From the NCBI GenBank assembly GCA_034670025.1, contig JAXMOE010000006.1, forward strand, positions 1-64,000: a stretch of DNA of 64,000 bases, in the 5' to 3' direction. The position numbers and the translations under genes are program-made. The notes below the pieces were generated by a model. That model made no database searches. It was not told the DNA's origin and was given only the letters and a program-made list of their open reading frames with translations. Below are positions 1 to 9,154 of this stretch, in pieces (within the stretch, counting starts at the first letter, position 1; the number at the start of each line of letters is the position of its first letter). Origin of the DNA: PGYR01 sp034670025 (GTDB lineage Bacteria; Bacteroidota; Ignavibacteria; Kapaibacteriales; UBA2268).

Positions 1-57
1 GTAATAAAAAAAGAGTAAATAATGAAGCAAATAGATATGATTTCATATACTTTAAGA

Positions 58-79
58 AGTTAATTGATTGCAATTAACT
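58..79. repeat. inverted repeat downstream of norD
   Basis: AGTTAATTG and CAATTAACT form perfect 9-bp arms around a 4-base loop, about 65 bases past the norD stop. It may end the nor transcript, but there is no clean T run after it on the minus strand, so the terminator role is weak. The rest of positions 1-143 is AT-rich and shows no gene. Confidence 0.4.
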
Positions 80-143
80 CAATATATGGAATTATTATAT
101 ACTTGCTTCTTTGAAGTTTCTAATTTATTGTTTTGTTTTTAAA

Positions 144-1913
144 CTAACTCATTGTAATCTTAGTATAAAACTCACCTAGAGCGGCAGGCAACTGTTCAAT
201 ATGTGGAAGCACTTCATAATTTCTATGTCCAAACATCTGCGGTAAATAATATTTCGCTTTGCTTTCTACTGCCAAAGCAAAAGTATAAATCCCCCTGTTA
301 GATAATTCTTCTATTGCTTTTTTTATATCCTCCGTTCCTTGCTTCCCTTCATACTTATCATAATCCGAGGCCTTCCCATCAGTTAGCAATACTATCCATT
401 TTTTTGTGTGGTTTGACTTGTCCAATTCACTTCCGGCATGCCTAAGAGCGGGCCCAATCCTGGTGTATGATTCTGCAGCTAATGCACCAATCTTGTTCCT
501 TGTCTTTTTCCAGTCTTCATCGAATTTTTTAACACTTTTGTAATAACAAAAATTTCTTGTCCTTGAATTAAAAGTATCTATCTGAAAGTCAATATTATAC
601 TCGTTGAGTACTTCCCCAAAGCAAACTAATGCTTGTTTTTCTATATCTAATATCTTTCTTCCTTCAGTATAAGAATCCGCTGACAAGCTAGTATCCATTA
701 GTATAAGAACCGACAGGTCTTTCCTTTGACGCTTTTTCGCTATATATAATCGCTCATCTGGTGTTCGTTTCGCATGCATATCACCATAAGCGTCTATGGC
801 TGCATCAAAATCTATATCTTCACCATGAGTCGATCGGTTCACTTTTTCTAGCTCATTATGTATTCGGGCAAACATCTTTCTTAGTTCAGAAATTGTTTTG
901 CTATTGTCACTCAATACTTGACTGCCAAACTTCCTTGCACTTTTGTTTATTTCAGAATAGAAAACTCTGCAGTAATCTTTCCGATAATTTTTATTTTTAT
1001 AGTCCCATTCATCATAGTGATAGTGTATATCCGTAGTCTCTCCTGCACCTGCTTCTATACTGTTACTATTGGGTGCTAACTCTGCTTTATATACCGAATG
1101 CACTGCATCATCTGCCCTAACAGTGTATTTCATATCTAACTCTGATAGTGCCTCTGTGTGGTCGCTAAGCTCGTCTTCACCATCAAAATTTCTCCAAACA
1201 CCATTGAACTCATCAGCAGTCTCTACTTTCTCAAAATTATGTGTGAGCACGTAATCTTCCTGTGCTTTCTTATTAACAGCTATTGTCTCGATCTCTTCTA
1301 CAGGGTTGGAATCTATTTCTGTAGTTATCTCGGCTTCTTGTTGCTTACTATTATTTTCGTCGGTTGGTGGTGTAGTGTTAGCTTTGTAAGATTTTGAACT
1401 TTTCATCCATCTACCATACAGATAGTTGACATTGGGGCTTTTCTTATCATTCTTTTTGGCTTCAGTCTCCGCTTCTAATAGCAAATTGTACACGGGCTCA
1501 ATAGCAGGATACTCATCGAATAAGTATTCTAATACTTTCACTGATTCAGAAATTGATTTACCAATTAATTGTTTTTTATCTACTTCTTCGCCAGCTTTGT
1601 ACTGGTGGTCAAGTAAGCATTGGGCAGACAAGTAGAATGTTCTGAACATATAGTATTTCAAATTCAATTCTAATGACTCGTACCTGTGGAATAGTTCCGG
1701 CATAAAGTACAGATAGTCTCTATATCCACCTTCCCTTTTTGAAGGGTAAATACTAATCTCCTCCCCCGTAATAGCTCGTGCTAATATCGTAAGCTTACCA
1801 CTAATCTCTTTAAGAATTACTTTCTTATCAGTCACTTCTTGGCTTTCTTTGTCCTTGTATTTTCTTACAAGTTTCAGCAACTTGTGATATATAATCTCAT
1901 CTAAATCTATCAT
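144..1913 (-). CDS. norD: NorD-like nitric oxide reductase activation protein (VWA domain)
   Basis: This 589-residue protein has a long variable N-terminal half and a C-terminal von Willebrand A domain from about residue 398. The metal-site motif D-T-S-L-S lies at 407-411, followed by the NorD-type YTRIGPALRHAG stretch and a later LLTDG strand. In the known family, NorD works with the MoxR-type ATPase NorQ to mature the cNOR complex, probably during metal insertion at the FeB site; it is cytoplasmic. Its start overlaps the norQ stop by four bases (ATGA), and the order norC-norB-norQ-norD is the classical operon. The acidic, low-complexity linker around residues 180-260 is typical of NorD and probably not conserved. 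The assignment is firm from both domain and neighbours. Confidence 0.92.
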   Translation of the reverse strand: MIDLDEIIYHKLLKLVRKYKDKESQEVTDKKVILKEISGKLTILARAITGEEISIYPSKREGGYRDYLYFMPELFHRYESLELNLKYYMFRTFYLSAQCLLDHQYKAGEEVDKKQLIGKSISESVKVLEYLFDEYPAIEPVYNLLLEAETEAKKNDKKSPNVNYLYGRWMKSSKSYKANTTPPTDENNSKQQEAEITTEIDSNPVEEIETIAVNKKAQEDYVLTHNFEKVETADEFNGVWRNFDGEDELSDHTEALSELDMKYTVRADDAVHSVYKAELAPNSNSIEAGAGETTDIHYHYDEWDYKNKNYRKDYCRVFYSEINKSARKFGSQVLSDNSKTISELRKMFARIHNELEKVNRSTHGEDIDFDAAIDAYGDMHAKRTPDERLYIAKKRQRKDLSVLILMDTSLSADSYTEGRKILDIEKQALVCFGEVLNEYNIDFQIDTFNSRTRNFCYYKSVKKFDEDWKKTRNKIGALAAESYTRIGPALRHAGSELDKSNHTKKWIVLLTDGKASDYDKYEGKQGTEDIKKAIEELSNRGIYTFALAVESKAKYYLPQMFGHRNYEVLPHIEQLPAALGEFYTKITMS

Positions 1914-2689
1914 AGTATCATGCTAATTAGATCATTGAGAGCATCTGAAGTATCCGCATCATCTGTAAGTGGTGCTGTAATAGCACACTCGGCAGCAATT
2001 CTTGGTTTCATACCACTATTGACCAATTTAGCACAATCAACTAATAGTCTAGTTGAAACCGATTCCGTAAGTCCCAGTTCAGACAAATTTCTAATCTTCT
2101 CAGCTACCTTTACTAACTGTTTTGCTAAGTCAGTGCTACATTTTGTTTCATTTTCCACTATTTCACGCTCCAATTCAGGGCTTGGGTATTCAAATTCATA
2201 AGCAACAAACCTTTGTCTCGTAGATGGCTTTAGCTCTTTAAATCCTTTTTGATAACCTGGATTATAAGAAGCCACTAACATAAAATCATCTGGTGCTTTA
2301 ACGTGTTCACCAGTTTTGTCAACAAACAAAGTTCTTCTGTGGTCTGTCAATGAGTGGATAGCGACTACTATGTCGGGTCTAGCTTCTGCTATTTCATCTA
2401 AGTATAGAATAGCACCATTTTTTATTGCTAAACTCATTGGTCCATCTAACCAAACCGTCTCCGCTCCTTTTATTATATATCTTCCAATCAGATCCGTAGC
2501 AGACGTTTCTTCGTGACACAATACTGTGTACAGTTGCCTATCTAATTTGTGAGCCATATATTCTACAAATCTAGATTTTCCTGTCCCTGTTGGCCCTTTC
2601 AAAAGTAACGGCAAGTTCTCTTTGTAACAGTTTTCAAAAATTTCAGTCTCATTCTTTGTTTGCCTATAATAAGGCGTCATCTTTTCCAT
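1910..2689 (-). CDS. norQ: NorQ/CbbQ-family MoxR-type AAA+ ATPase
   Basis: This 259-residue AAA+ protein has Walker A GPTGTGKS at residues 32-39, Walker B ILYLDE at 94-99 and the sensor-type VASYNPG segment. The length matches NorQ/CbbQ proteins (about 260-270). In this family ATP hydrolysis, together with the VWA partner NorD, drives maturation of nitric oxide reductase. It is translationally coupled to norD by a four-base overlap. It lies about 110 bases downstream of norB, so it is probably on the same transcript, although that gap could hold a processing site. CbbQ (Rubisco activation) is the alternative for the family, but the norB and norC neighbours decide for NorQ. Confidence 0.93.
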   Translation of the reverse strand: MEKMTPYYRQTKNETEIFENCYKENLPLLLKGPTGTGKSRFVEYMAHKLDRQLYTVLCHEETSATDLIGRYIIKGAETVWLDGPMSLAIKNGAILYLDEIAEARPDIVVAIHSLTDHRRTLFVDKTGEHVKAPDDFMLVASYNPGYQKGFKELKPSTRQRFVAYEFEYPSPELEREIVENETKCSTDLAKQLVKVAEKIRNLSELGLTESVSTRLLVDCAKLVNSGMKPRIAAECAITAPLTDDADTSDALNDLISMIL

Positions 2690-2799
2690 AATCTATTTGT
2701 TTTTTATTATAAAAAAGCCATCTCTAAGTAGTCTAATTTTTTTTTAAAACTACTCAGAAATGACTATAATCAAATGAATAATATTATCATTTTTATCTA

Positions 2800-4161
2800 T
2801 TATACAGTTGCTTCATCAAAATAATTGTCGCCTTCTTCTGTTATTTCTCCAACAGGGCCACCATATTTTATAAAGTTAGCTATATACAGACCGATACCAG
2901 TTGCAAACATAGTAGCACACAATAACATAACAACAAAGTGCACTTCTATTTCTTTTTGAACTGCCAAAAAGTCCATACCATATTTTCTTTCTAAGTAAAC
3001 TTGTGCTATTCCTGCTACTGCCAAAGCTACAGTCATACCTAACATACCTATATTTGAAAGCCAAAACGCATAGAGACCTATTTTGTTATTATATATTTTT
3101 CTACCAGTCAGTAATGGCATTGAATAAGAAATCATTGCTAAAATTAGCATAGCATAAGCACCCCAAAACGCCATGTGTGCGTGCATTGCAGTAACTAATG
3201 TACCGTGAGTATATAAATTAACTTGTGGTAATGTGTGTGCCGCTCCTAATAGCCCTGCACCCACGAATGATGTTAGAGCACAACCCAATGTCCAATAGAG
3301 TGCTAATTTGTTCGGATGCTCACGTCCAGCTTTTCTATACATATTGATTGCAAACAATGCCATAGCCAAAAATGCCAATGGCTCTAATATTGAGAATATA
3401 CCACCTATCATCAACCAATACTCTGGTGCACCGATATAGTAATAGTGGTGACCTGTACCCAGTACTCCTGATAGGAAAGTTAGACCTACAATTACATATA
3501 ACCATTTTTCAATTACTTCTCTATCAACACCAGTTAACTTTATCAAAAGGAATGCTAAAATACCTCCCATAATCAATTCCCAAACTCCTTCTACCCATAG
3601 GTGAACTACATACCACCTGAAAAAAGAATCTAAAGTTTGATTATCAAACCATATCATACCCGGTAAGTAAAGCAGTGCTGCGAACAGAAGCCCCATAACT
3701 AATACAATTCCTGTAGTTGTGTGTTTCTTTCCGTTCCACATAGTCAATATTATGTTAGCTAAAAATGTAAGCACATTTAGAACTACCAAATAGTCCAATG
3801 GTCTAGGTATTTCCAAAAATTTACGTCCTTCCCACCAGTTAAAGTGGAACCCAATGATAGCAGTTACACCTACTATAATTAGTGATATTAATTGAACATA
3901 AGCTAATTTAACTGAAAATAACTCTCTTCCTGATTCTTCAGGGATAATATAGTGGGCAGCACCCATAAAACCAGTTAATAGCCAAACTACCAATAGATTT
4001 GTGTGTGTCGCTCTGGCTGCGTTGAATGGAATCCATTCGTGTAATACATCTAAACCTATTCTATCAAAACCCATTATAAAGCCATATATAATCTGCAATA
4101 CAAGTAATAGCATACATGTTGCAAAAAACCAAAAGGCTACTTTTTGTGATTCATATTTCAT
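2800..4161 (-). CDS. norB: nitric oxide reductase catalytic subunit NorB (cNOR)
   Basis: This 453-residue membrane protein has about 12 transmembrane helices and reduces two NO to N2O. By position it matches the cNOR ligand set: H53 and H329 for heme b, H327 for heme b3, H187, H238 and H239 for non-heme FeB, and the conserved glutamate E191 in HLWVEGVWE. The GTGHHYYYIG motif is the family hallmark. It has no N-terminal quinol-oxidising extension, so it is cNOR rather than qNOR, in agreement with the adjacent norC. The start lies 15 bases downstream of the norC stop, which implies co-transcription. It probably serves NO detoxification or denitrification; no other denitrification genes are in the window. 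Confidence 0.96.
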   Translation of the reverse strand: MKYESQKVAFWFFATCMLLLVLQIIYGFIMGFDRIGLDVLHEWIPFNAARATHTNLLVVWLLTGFMGAAHYIIPEESGRELFSVKLAYVQLISLIIVGVTAIIGFHFNWWEGRKFLEIPRPLDYLVVLNVLTFLANIILTMWNGKKHTTTGIVLVMGLLFAALLYLPGMIWFDNQTLDSFFRWYVVHLWVEGVWELIMGGILAFLLIKLTGVDREVIEKWLYVIVGLTFLSGVLGTGHHYYYIGAPEYWLMIGGIFSILEPLAFLAMALFAINMYRKAGREHPNKLALYWTLGCALTSFVGAGLLGAAHTLPQVNLYTHGTLVTAMHAHMAFWGAYAMLILAMISYSMPLLTGRKIYNNKIGLYAFWLSNIGMLGMTVALAVAGIAQVYLERKYGMDFLAVQKEIEVHFVVMLLCATMFATGIGLYIANFIKYGGPVGEITEEGDNYFDEATV

Positions 4162-4176
4162 TTTATTACCTTTAGT

Positions 4177-4872
4177 TTATTTTAGTTTTGATAAATATTC
4201 TACAATCTCTTTTACTTCTGCATCTGTGAGAGGCAATTTGGGCATATTAGTTCCTGGCTTTACTGATTGAGGGTCAGATATCCAGTTCTCCAAATACTCC
4301 GCGTCGAATTTAGTCCCTATACCGTCCAGTGCAGGGCCAACATTGCCACCACTACCATTTACTAAATGACAAGCTGAACACAGTGACCATTTGCTCGGCA
4401 TATCCGAATGGACTTCACTTGCCTTGTTGTTCGTATTTGTGGAAGCGAATGCTCCTTTGTCTGGCTCTGGAGGAAATCCATTCAAATCAATTTCTCCTAT
4501 CCATTTGAAAAATGCTATAAGGTCATTCTTTTCTTCTTGAGTAAAATCATATTTTACCATTTTTCTCTCACCGGGAAACATTGCCTCAGGATCATCCAAG
4601 AAGATACTTATCCAATCTGCACCCCTTCTATCATAAACTTTAGTCAATTCGGGTGCGTAGTATCCACCCTCTCCCATTATCGTATGGCAACCCATACAGT
4701 TATTCTTATCGAATAGTTCCTTGCCTCGTATCACTTCTTCTGTCAAGTTTTCAGCATTTGTCTGTTTATCAACGTGATTAACCACTGTGTCATAAGACAA
4801 ATAGAAGAAGACCCCTGTGAAAAATATAGTACCTATCACAAAGAATAACCTTGCTTGGTTTTTTGATAGCAT
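4177..4872 (-). CDS. norC: NorC fused to a second cytochrome c domain (di-heme)
   Basis: This is the membrane-anchored electron-input subunit for NorB. One N-terminal helix (about residues 8-28) is followed by a NorC-type periplasmic domain with heme motif CMGCH at 59-63 and the IMGEGGYYAPELT signature. A linker rich in Asn, Thr and Ser (about 135-158) leads to a second cytochrome c module with CSACH at 165-169, the GPALDGIG loop and a likely axial Met at 210 in NMPKLPLTD. Classical NorC is about 146 residues with one heme, so this is a fusion that brings its own electron donor. It is the first gene of the operon. Both heme motifs are intact, so both domains are probably functional. Confidence 0.93.
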   Translation of the reverse strand: MLSKNQARLFFVIGTIFFTGVFFYLSYDTVVNHVDKQTNAENLTEEVIRGKELFDKNNCMGCHTIMGEGGYYAPELTKVYDRRGADWISIFLDDPEAMFPGERKMVKYDFTQEEKNDLIAFFKWIGEIDLNGFPPEPDKGAFASTNTNNKASEVHSDMPSKWSLCSACHLVNGSGGNVGPALDGIGTKFDAEYLENWISDPQSVKPGTNMPKLPLTDAEVKEIVEYLSKLK

Positions 4873-4942
4873 ATCTACACTCTATATTTGTTATTGAATT
4901 ATTTAATACAAACAAACATAATAAAATTTTGAATATATATGA

Positions 4943-4963
4943 AGATAAAAGATGCTTTTATCT
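4943..4963. promoter_or_regulatory. palindrome upstream of norC, possible operator
   Basis: AGATAAAAG and CTTTTATCT are perfect 9-bp arms separated by ATG, about 70 bases upstream of the norC start. The AAGATGCTTTT inside it resembles an NsrR half-site, but that reading is an inference. I do not see a TTGAT-N4-ATCAA (FNR/DNR) site nearby. Confidence 0.35.
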
Positions 4964-5494
4964 CTTATTAATTATTTTTTTGTAACATTTAGTACATAGA
5001 AACTGATTCTTGATAATAATAAGGATAATGATGTTTTATCGTCAGTTTCCAACCTTTTTCCTATGTGGTAGCTTTAGCAATTTGCCCGTATGATATACAG
5101 AGCGGCATAGAAGTGAAGAATCCATTTCTTGATGAAAAAAGAGTAGTAGCAATTAGCAAACGAGTTTGATTTTAGTAGATGGACTCTTCGGATGCCGTTG
5201 AATCCTCAGAGTGACGGATGAGGCATTCCCCTCCAGTGGAGGGGTGGCAACGCCTTGGCGTTGACGGGGTGGTGGTTGAATCTGCAATAAGTTTCTACAG
5301 TTGTTCAACCCCGCTGGGGTTGGTAATCTTTTTGTAATTTACATTTTCTACTAATATTATATCCCTACGGTATATGGTGGTAATATCTCTTTAGCGTGGG
5401 TGTTTGTCTTTAAACCCACCTAAATCTTCCCTTGTTAGGGAGGACTTCCACAACTAACTCCCTCTTATTAAGGGGTTAGAGGGATTTGACTGAA
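4964..5494. other. gene-free stretch with short palindromes
   Basis: I see no gene between the norC promoter area and the terminator at 5495. The stretch contains dense small palindromes: CCCCTCC/GGAGGGG at 5228-5244 and CAACGCC/GGCGTTG at 5248-5263. It also contains one copy (5181-5215) of a dispersed intergenic motif that starts GACTCTTC and ends GAGTGAC. GC content is higher here than in the neighbouring DNA. Confidence 0.6.
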
Positions 5495-5528
5495 AACAAA
5501 AAACCCCATGAACTAAAACATAGGGCTT
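5495..5528 (-). terminator. rho-independent terminator
   Basis: Read on the minus strand, CCCTATG pairs with CATGGGG (one G-T wobble) and is followed by six Ts. It lies just past the relic gene that ends at 5555. Confidence 0.65.
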
Positions 5529-5554
5529 GATAAAATATAGTATTAAAATACTTA

Positions 5555-6025
5555 CTACGGCAATCTAACTGCTGCTATAGTAAATGTAGCTTGGTTAAAA
5601 TACATATAAGTATTACCTGCTACAGCACCGTTCGCGGTAGTTATAGCCGATGTTGCGGCTGCACGGTTTGCGTAAGATGGCAAAGTGGAGTTTGAGATTA
5701 TAAATTGACCATTCAAACTATTCCCATTCGTGCCATCCCAACCAGCATTTTCCACTATTGCAACTACACTATTTCCACTATTCCTTCTAGCCGCATTGAC
5801 ACCACTTGCATTTACATAATTTCATGTCCTCTATTGTTATTAATGCATTTGTAAATACAAATTCAGAATAATTAAATATATTATTAGTAATTTTATTTTT
5901 ACTTACTTTAGATGTATCAATAATTGTTATTGTCTCTTTAGAATTCTCGTAATAATAAAAATCTTTTCTATACTAAGTAAAACTTGAGAAGAAAATAGCA
6001 GTATAATAATAAATAGCTTTTTCAA
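5555..6025 (-). pseudogene. degraded secreted-protein gene
   Basis: Three pieces in different frames can be read. A TTG start at 6025, nine bases past the stop of the upstream gene, opens a clear signal peptide (MKKLFIIILLFSSQ). The reading then shifts near 5970 into a second frame (YYYENSKETITI...). A third frame, just after a TGA at 5822-5824, gives about 89 residues (NYVNASGVNAARR... to IAAVRLP) ending at 5555. Only the last part has a usable internal start (GTG at 5755). I do not recognise the family; the C-terminal part is Asn/Ala/Thr-rich and looks extracellular. Two frame breaks point to decay rather than a single sequencing error. It probably once formed an operon with the T9SS protein upstream. 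Confidence 0.5.
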
Positions 6026-6033
6026 ATTTACCT

Positions 6034-6840
6034 CTATTTGTTGATAATTAATTTTTCTACAAAAATTTCATTTTTTGAATTAAAAGTCAGAATAATTAAT
6101 ATTCTCTCATTCCCTCTTAATTGTAATAATTTTTCAAAACTAAACTCTCTTGACATCAATTTTTGTCCCATTAAATTAAATACTTCTATTTTCTTGACTT
6201 CTGTCGAATTAACAAGAATTTCATTAGTTTTTTCACTATAACTCCAATATCTTCCCTTTAATTTTTCATTGTTCTGAATAGAAGCAAGTACTCCTTCGTA
6301 AGTACTTACTGCTACTTCAACTTCTAAATCGCTAATTATATCTTTATTATTTTCAGTAATATTTTTAACTTGTGATAACTTCAAGAATTCTTTGAATTCA
6401 ATTAAAACATCAGTTCTAGGAGCTTTGTTGTATAGCTTTATATCTCCTAATTGCTTTTGAATTTGGTTATAAAACTCCTTAATCTTAGTATGTTCCTCAG
6501 AAATATCATTTATATCTTTTAATGTGTCCATCTCCGAGAAGCCATCCTTAAAAATATATTCATCAAAATAGACAAATACATTTCTCTTTGTGTAAATATA
6601 ACTACTGTCAAAATTGTTTGATATAAATGCTTTGTGGAAGTCAAAAGAACAATCATATTTTTCATCAAATGCATCATAAAAGTCACATGAATCTACTGCC
6701 ACTATTAATCCAGGGTATAAATGGAAATTATTTGGGCTTGCAATACACAAACAATCTTCATCTACTTGAGAGTCGAGTTGGGGTGTGCTAGCTATAAGTA
6801 TTGTAACTGTAGCAATAAATAAAGTAAATAAGTTTTTTAT
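6034..6840 (-). CDS. secreted T9SS-sorted protein, unusual start
   Basis: The first ATG (6750) would begin inside the mature protein. Thirty codons upstream in the same frame encode a good signal peptide (KNLFTLFIATVTILIA), but the only initiators available are ATA (6838-6840) or ATC (6841-6843), 3-6 bases after AAGGGACAA. A stop lies just before that. I place the start here, giving about 268 residues. The C-terminal 60 residues (KKIEVFNLMGQKLMS... FVEKLIINK) form a T9SS sorting domain, so it is exported through the outer membrane. The body has no family I recognise. Either a rare ATC/ATA start is used or the start codon has been lost by mutation. Confidence 0.6.
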   Translation of the reverse strand: MKNLFTLFIATVTILIASTPQLDSQVDEDCLCIASPNNFHLYPGLIVAVDSCDFYDAFDEKYDCSFDFHKAFISNNFDSSYIYTKRNVFVYFDEYIFKDGFSEMDTLKDINDISEEHTKIKEFYNQIQKQLGDIKLYNKAPRTDVLIEFKEFLKLSQVKNITENNKDIISDLEVEVAVSTYEGVLASIQNNEKLKGRYWSYSEKTNEILVNSTEVKKIEVFNLMGQKLMSREFSFEKLLQLRGNERILIILTFNSKNEIFVEKLIINK

Positions 6841-7011
6841 GATTTGTCCCTTTTATTTTATGAAATATATTTATTATCTCCAAATATTTAGCAATTTTTT
6901 AATTCTATATCGTAGATACAAAAACAATCTTTTTCCCTCAACTCATAGCTATATCATCTTTTTCTGTTAATTTTGTAAGCATATTGAATAACATAACTTG
7001 ATAAAACAAAA

Positions 7012-8268
7012 ATGATTGATATTAACTTACTCCGTGATAACCCAGATTTAGTAAAAAAATCTACTGCCAACAAGAACGCAAAAGCGGACATAGACAAAGC
7101 ATTGGAGCTGGACGAACGTCGCCGCTCATTGATAGTAGAGGTAGAACAGCTGAAAGCTCTCCGCAACAAAGTAACTAAAGAAATAGCTGATGCTAAGAAA
7201 AACAAGGAAGATGCCCAACCAAAAATCGACCAAATGCGTAAAGTATCGGGTGATATAAAGCAGATGGATTCCGATTTGGCTGAGATTGAAGAAGAGTTCA
7301 ACTCTATCCTGCTACAAATCCCAAATGTACACGACGATTCTGTTCCAGTTGGCAAAACCGAAGACGACAATGTGATATTCAAAACTGTGGGCGAACCAGT
7401 AAAAAATGATAAACTAGATCACATAGAAATATCAAAAAAGCTGGGAATGCTCGACTTTGAGCGTGGCGCTAAAGTATCTGGAAGTGGTTTTGCATTTTAC
7501 ACTGGCAAAGGTGCTGCTCTGGAACGTGCCTTGATTAACTTCTTTTTGGATGAAAATACTCAACGTGGATATTACGAAATGATGTCCCCATTTATAGTAA
7601 ATGAAGAGTCAATGCGTGGAACTGGTCAGTTACCAAAAATGGCAGAGGATATGTACCATGCACAAGAAGACAATATGTACCTAATTCCGACTGCTGAAGT
7701 GCCACTAACTAACTTTCATCGTGACGAAATGATTCCTGTCACCCAATTAAACAAGCGTATAACGGGTTATTCTCCGTGTTTCAGACGTGAGGCAGGGTCT
7801 TATGGGAAAGACGTCAGAGGATTCCTTAGAGTGCACCAATTCAACAAAGTTGAGTTAGTCAAGTTCGTAAAACCAGAAGACAGTTGGAAAGAGTTAGATC
7901 TGATGGTGGAAGACGTAGAGAATTTGCTCACTAAATTGGGCTTCACTTATCGTTTGAATCAACTGTGCACAGGCGACACAAGCTTTGCTTCGGCTAAGAC
8001 TATCGATTTGGAAGTTTGGGCAGAGGGTGAACAGAACTGGCTTGAAGTGTCGAGCTGTTCTAACTTCATCGACTTCCAGGCAAGAAGGGCAAACATTAGA
8101 TTCAAAAGAACAGCAGACAGCAAACCAGAGTTTGTGCATACTCTAAACGGAAGCGCATTAGCTACTCCTCGGATTATGGTTGCTCTGATTGAAAAATATT
8201 ATGACGGAGAGAAAATTAATTTACCCGAATGCCTACACAAGTATTTGAGGTTTTCTACAATCGATTAG
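7012..8268 (+). CDS. serS: seryl-tRNA synthetase
   Basis: This 418-residue class II synthetase charges tRNA-Ser (and tRNA-Sec where present). Residues 1-110 form the tRNA-binding antiparallel coiled coil (basic, with LKALRNKVTKEI). The catalytic core follows with motif 1 around GYYEMMSPFIVNEESM, motif 2 FRREAGSYGKDVRG and motif 3 LNGSALATPR. The length is normal and the ATG is followed by the usual MIDINLLRDNP start. It stands alone between a leftward secreted-protein gene and a 354-base gap. Confidence 0.98.
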   Translation: MIDINLLRDNPDLVKKSTANKNAKADIDKALELDERRRSLIVEVEQLKALRNKVTKEIADAKKNKEDAQPKIDQMRKVSGDIKQMDSDLAEIEEEFNSILLQIPNVHDDSVPVGKTEDDNVIFKTVGEPVKNDKLDHIEISKKLGMLDFERGAKVSGSGFAFYTGKGAALERALINFFLDENTQRGYYEMMSPFIVNEESMRGTGQLPKMAEDMYHAQEDNMYLIPTAEVPLTNFHRDEMIPVTQLNKRITGYSPCFRREAGSYGKDVRGFLRVHQFNKVELVKFVKPEDSWKELDLMVEDVENLLTKLGFTYRLNQLCTGDTSFASAKTIDLEVWAEGEQNWLEVSSCSNFIDFQARRANIRFKRTADSKPEFVHTLNGSALATPRIMVALIEKYYDGEKINLPECLHKYLRFSTID

Positions 8269-8622
8269 ATTGTTATTTATTAGTTTTTTTTTCTTTAATT
8301 ATATTTATAATAACTTTAATAAGGACGTGGAAAGTGTTTATTCTTTTTTCTTGCATCGTATTTTATTCTAACAGCACTAATGGATTGGGTAGGGTAAGAA
8401 AAGTAGGATTTGAGTGTAGATAACATTGGAGAAAAAAGTGGAAATGTTAGTTGATTGTGTATAAACACGATGCAAATTTATTTTCCCCCATTTTTCCCAC
8501 ACACACTCCAATATGTGAACATCGGTAATCCACAGAAATAGTGGCCTATGTTGACAAACAGAAGTACTTGTGTTTATAAATCTGTAACTTATAATTTATC
8601 AAATAATTGAACTGAGTAAACC
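8269..8622. other. gene-free gap with DnaA-box-like 9-mers
   Basis: There is no gene here. It is AT-rich at both ends and contains three sequences close to the DnaA box TTATCCACA: TGTAGATAA (8415-8423, one mismatch on the reverse strand), TGTGTATAA (8456-8464, which is TTATACACA reversed) and TAATCCACA (8526-8534, one mismatch). The two parS sites lie 8-10 kb to the right. This is at most a candidate replication-origin segment; dnaA is not in view. Confidence 0.3.
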
Positions 8623-9063
8623 ATGAAAATAGCAATATCGGCAGACCACGCTGGCTTTGAATTAAAGAAAGTATTAGTTAAGTACATAGAACAATTGGGT
8701 CACGAAGTAACTGATTACGGCACCGACAGCAGAGAATCAATAGATTACCCAGATTATGCCTACGCAGCAGCCAAAACTATAGGCGATGGCACTAATGATT
8801 TGGGAGTAATTATCTGTGGTTCGGGAGTGGGTGTGAGCATAACAGCTAATAAAGTGAAGTCCGTTCGTGCAGCCAATTGCTTCAACAACGAAATGGCAGC
8901 TCTGGCTCGCCAACACAACAACGCAAACGTCATCTGCCTCGGTGCTCGCTTCCTCACAGAAGAGCAATCGAAAGAAATGGTAAAGACATTCATAACTACA
9001 GAGTTCGAGGGTGGCCGCCACCAACGCCGAGTGGATAAGATACACAGCACTACTGGGTGTTAG
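8623..9063 (+). CDS. rpiB: ribose-5-phosphate isomerase B
   Basis: This 146-residue RpiB/LacAB-family enzyme interconverts ribose-5-phosphate and ribulose-5-phosphate in the pentose phosphate pathway. It shows the N-terminal SADHAGFELK motif, the catalytic cysteine in IICGSGVG (about residue 65), the NNANVICLGAR substrate loop and the C-terminal GGRHQRRVDKI segment. The length is typical. It is a single gene, ended by the hairpin at 9093. Allose-phosphate isomerase activity is possible in this family. Confidence 0.97.
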   Translation: MKIAISADHAGFELKKVLVKYIEQLGHEVTDYGTDSRESIDYPDYAYAAAKTIGDGTNDLGVIICGSGVGVSITANKVKSVRAANCFNNEMAALARQHNNANVICLGARFLTEEQSKEMVKTFITTEFEGGRHQRRVDKIHSTTGC

Positions 9064-9092
9064 TGAAGGATAACTAATAAACTCTTTATAAT

Positions 9093-9125
9093 AAAAGCCC
9101 AATTATTTAAAATAAATGGGCTTTT
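9093..9125. terminator. bidirectional terminator
   Basis: AAAAGCCCA and TGGGCTTTT form the arms of a hairpin with an A run before and a T run after. It sits between rpiB and the convergent secreted-protein gene and can serve both. Confidence 0.8.
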
Positions 9126-9154
9126 GTATTTATACTTTATATCAAGTTAGTAAT

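Noticed and set aside
7894..8139. Cys-rich ORF opposite serS
   Set aside because: It is an antisense shadow of a conserved synthetase gene.
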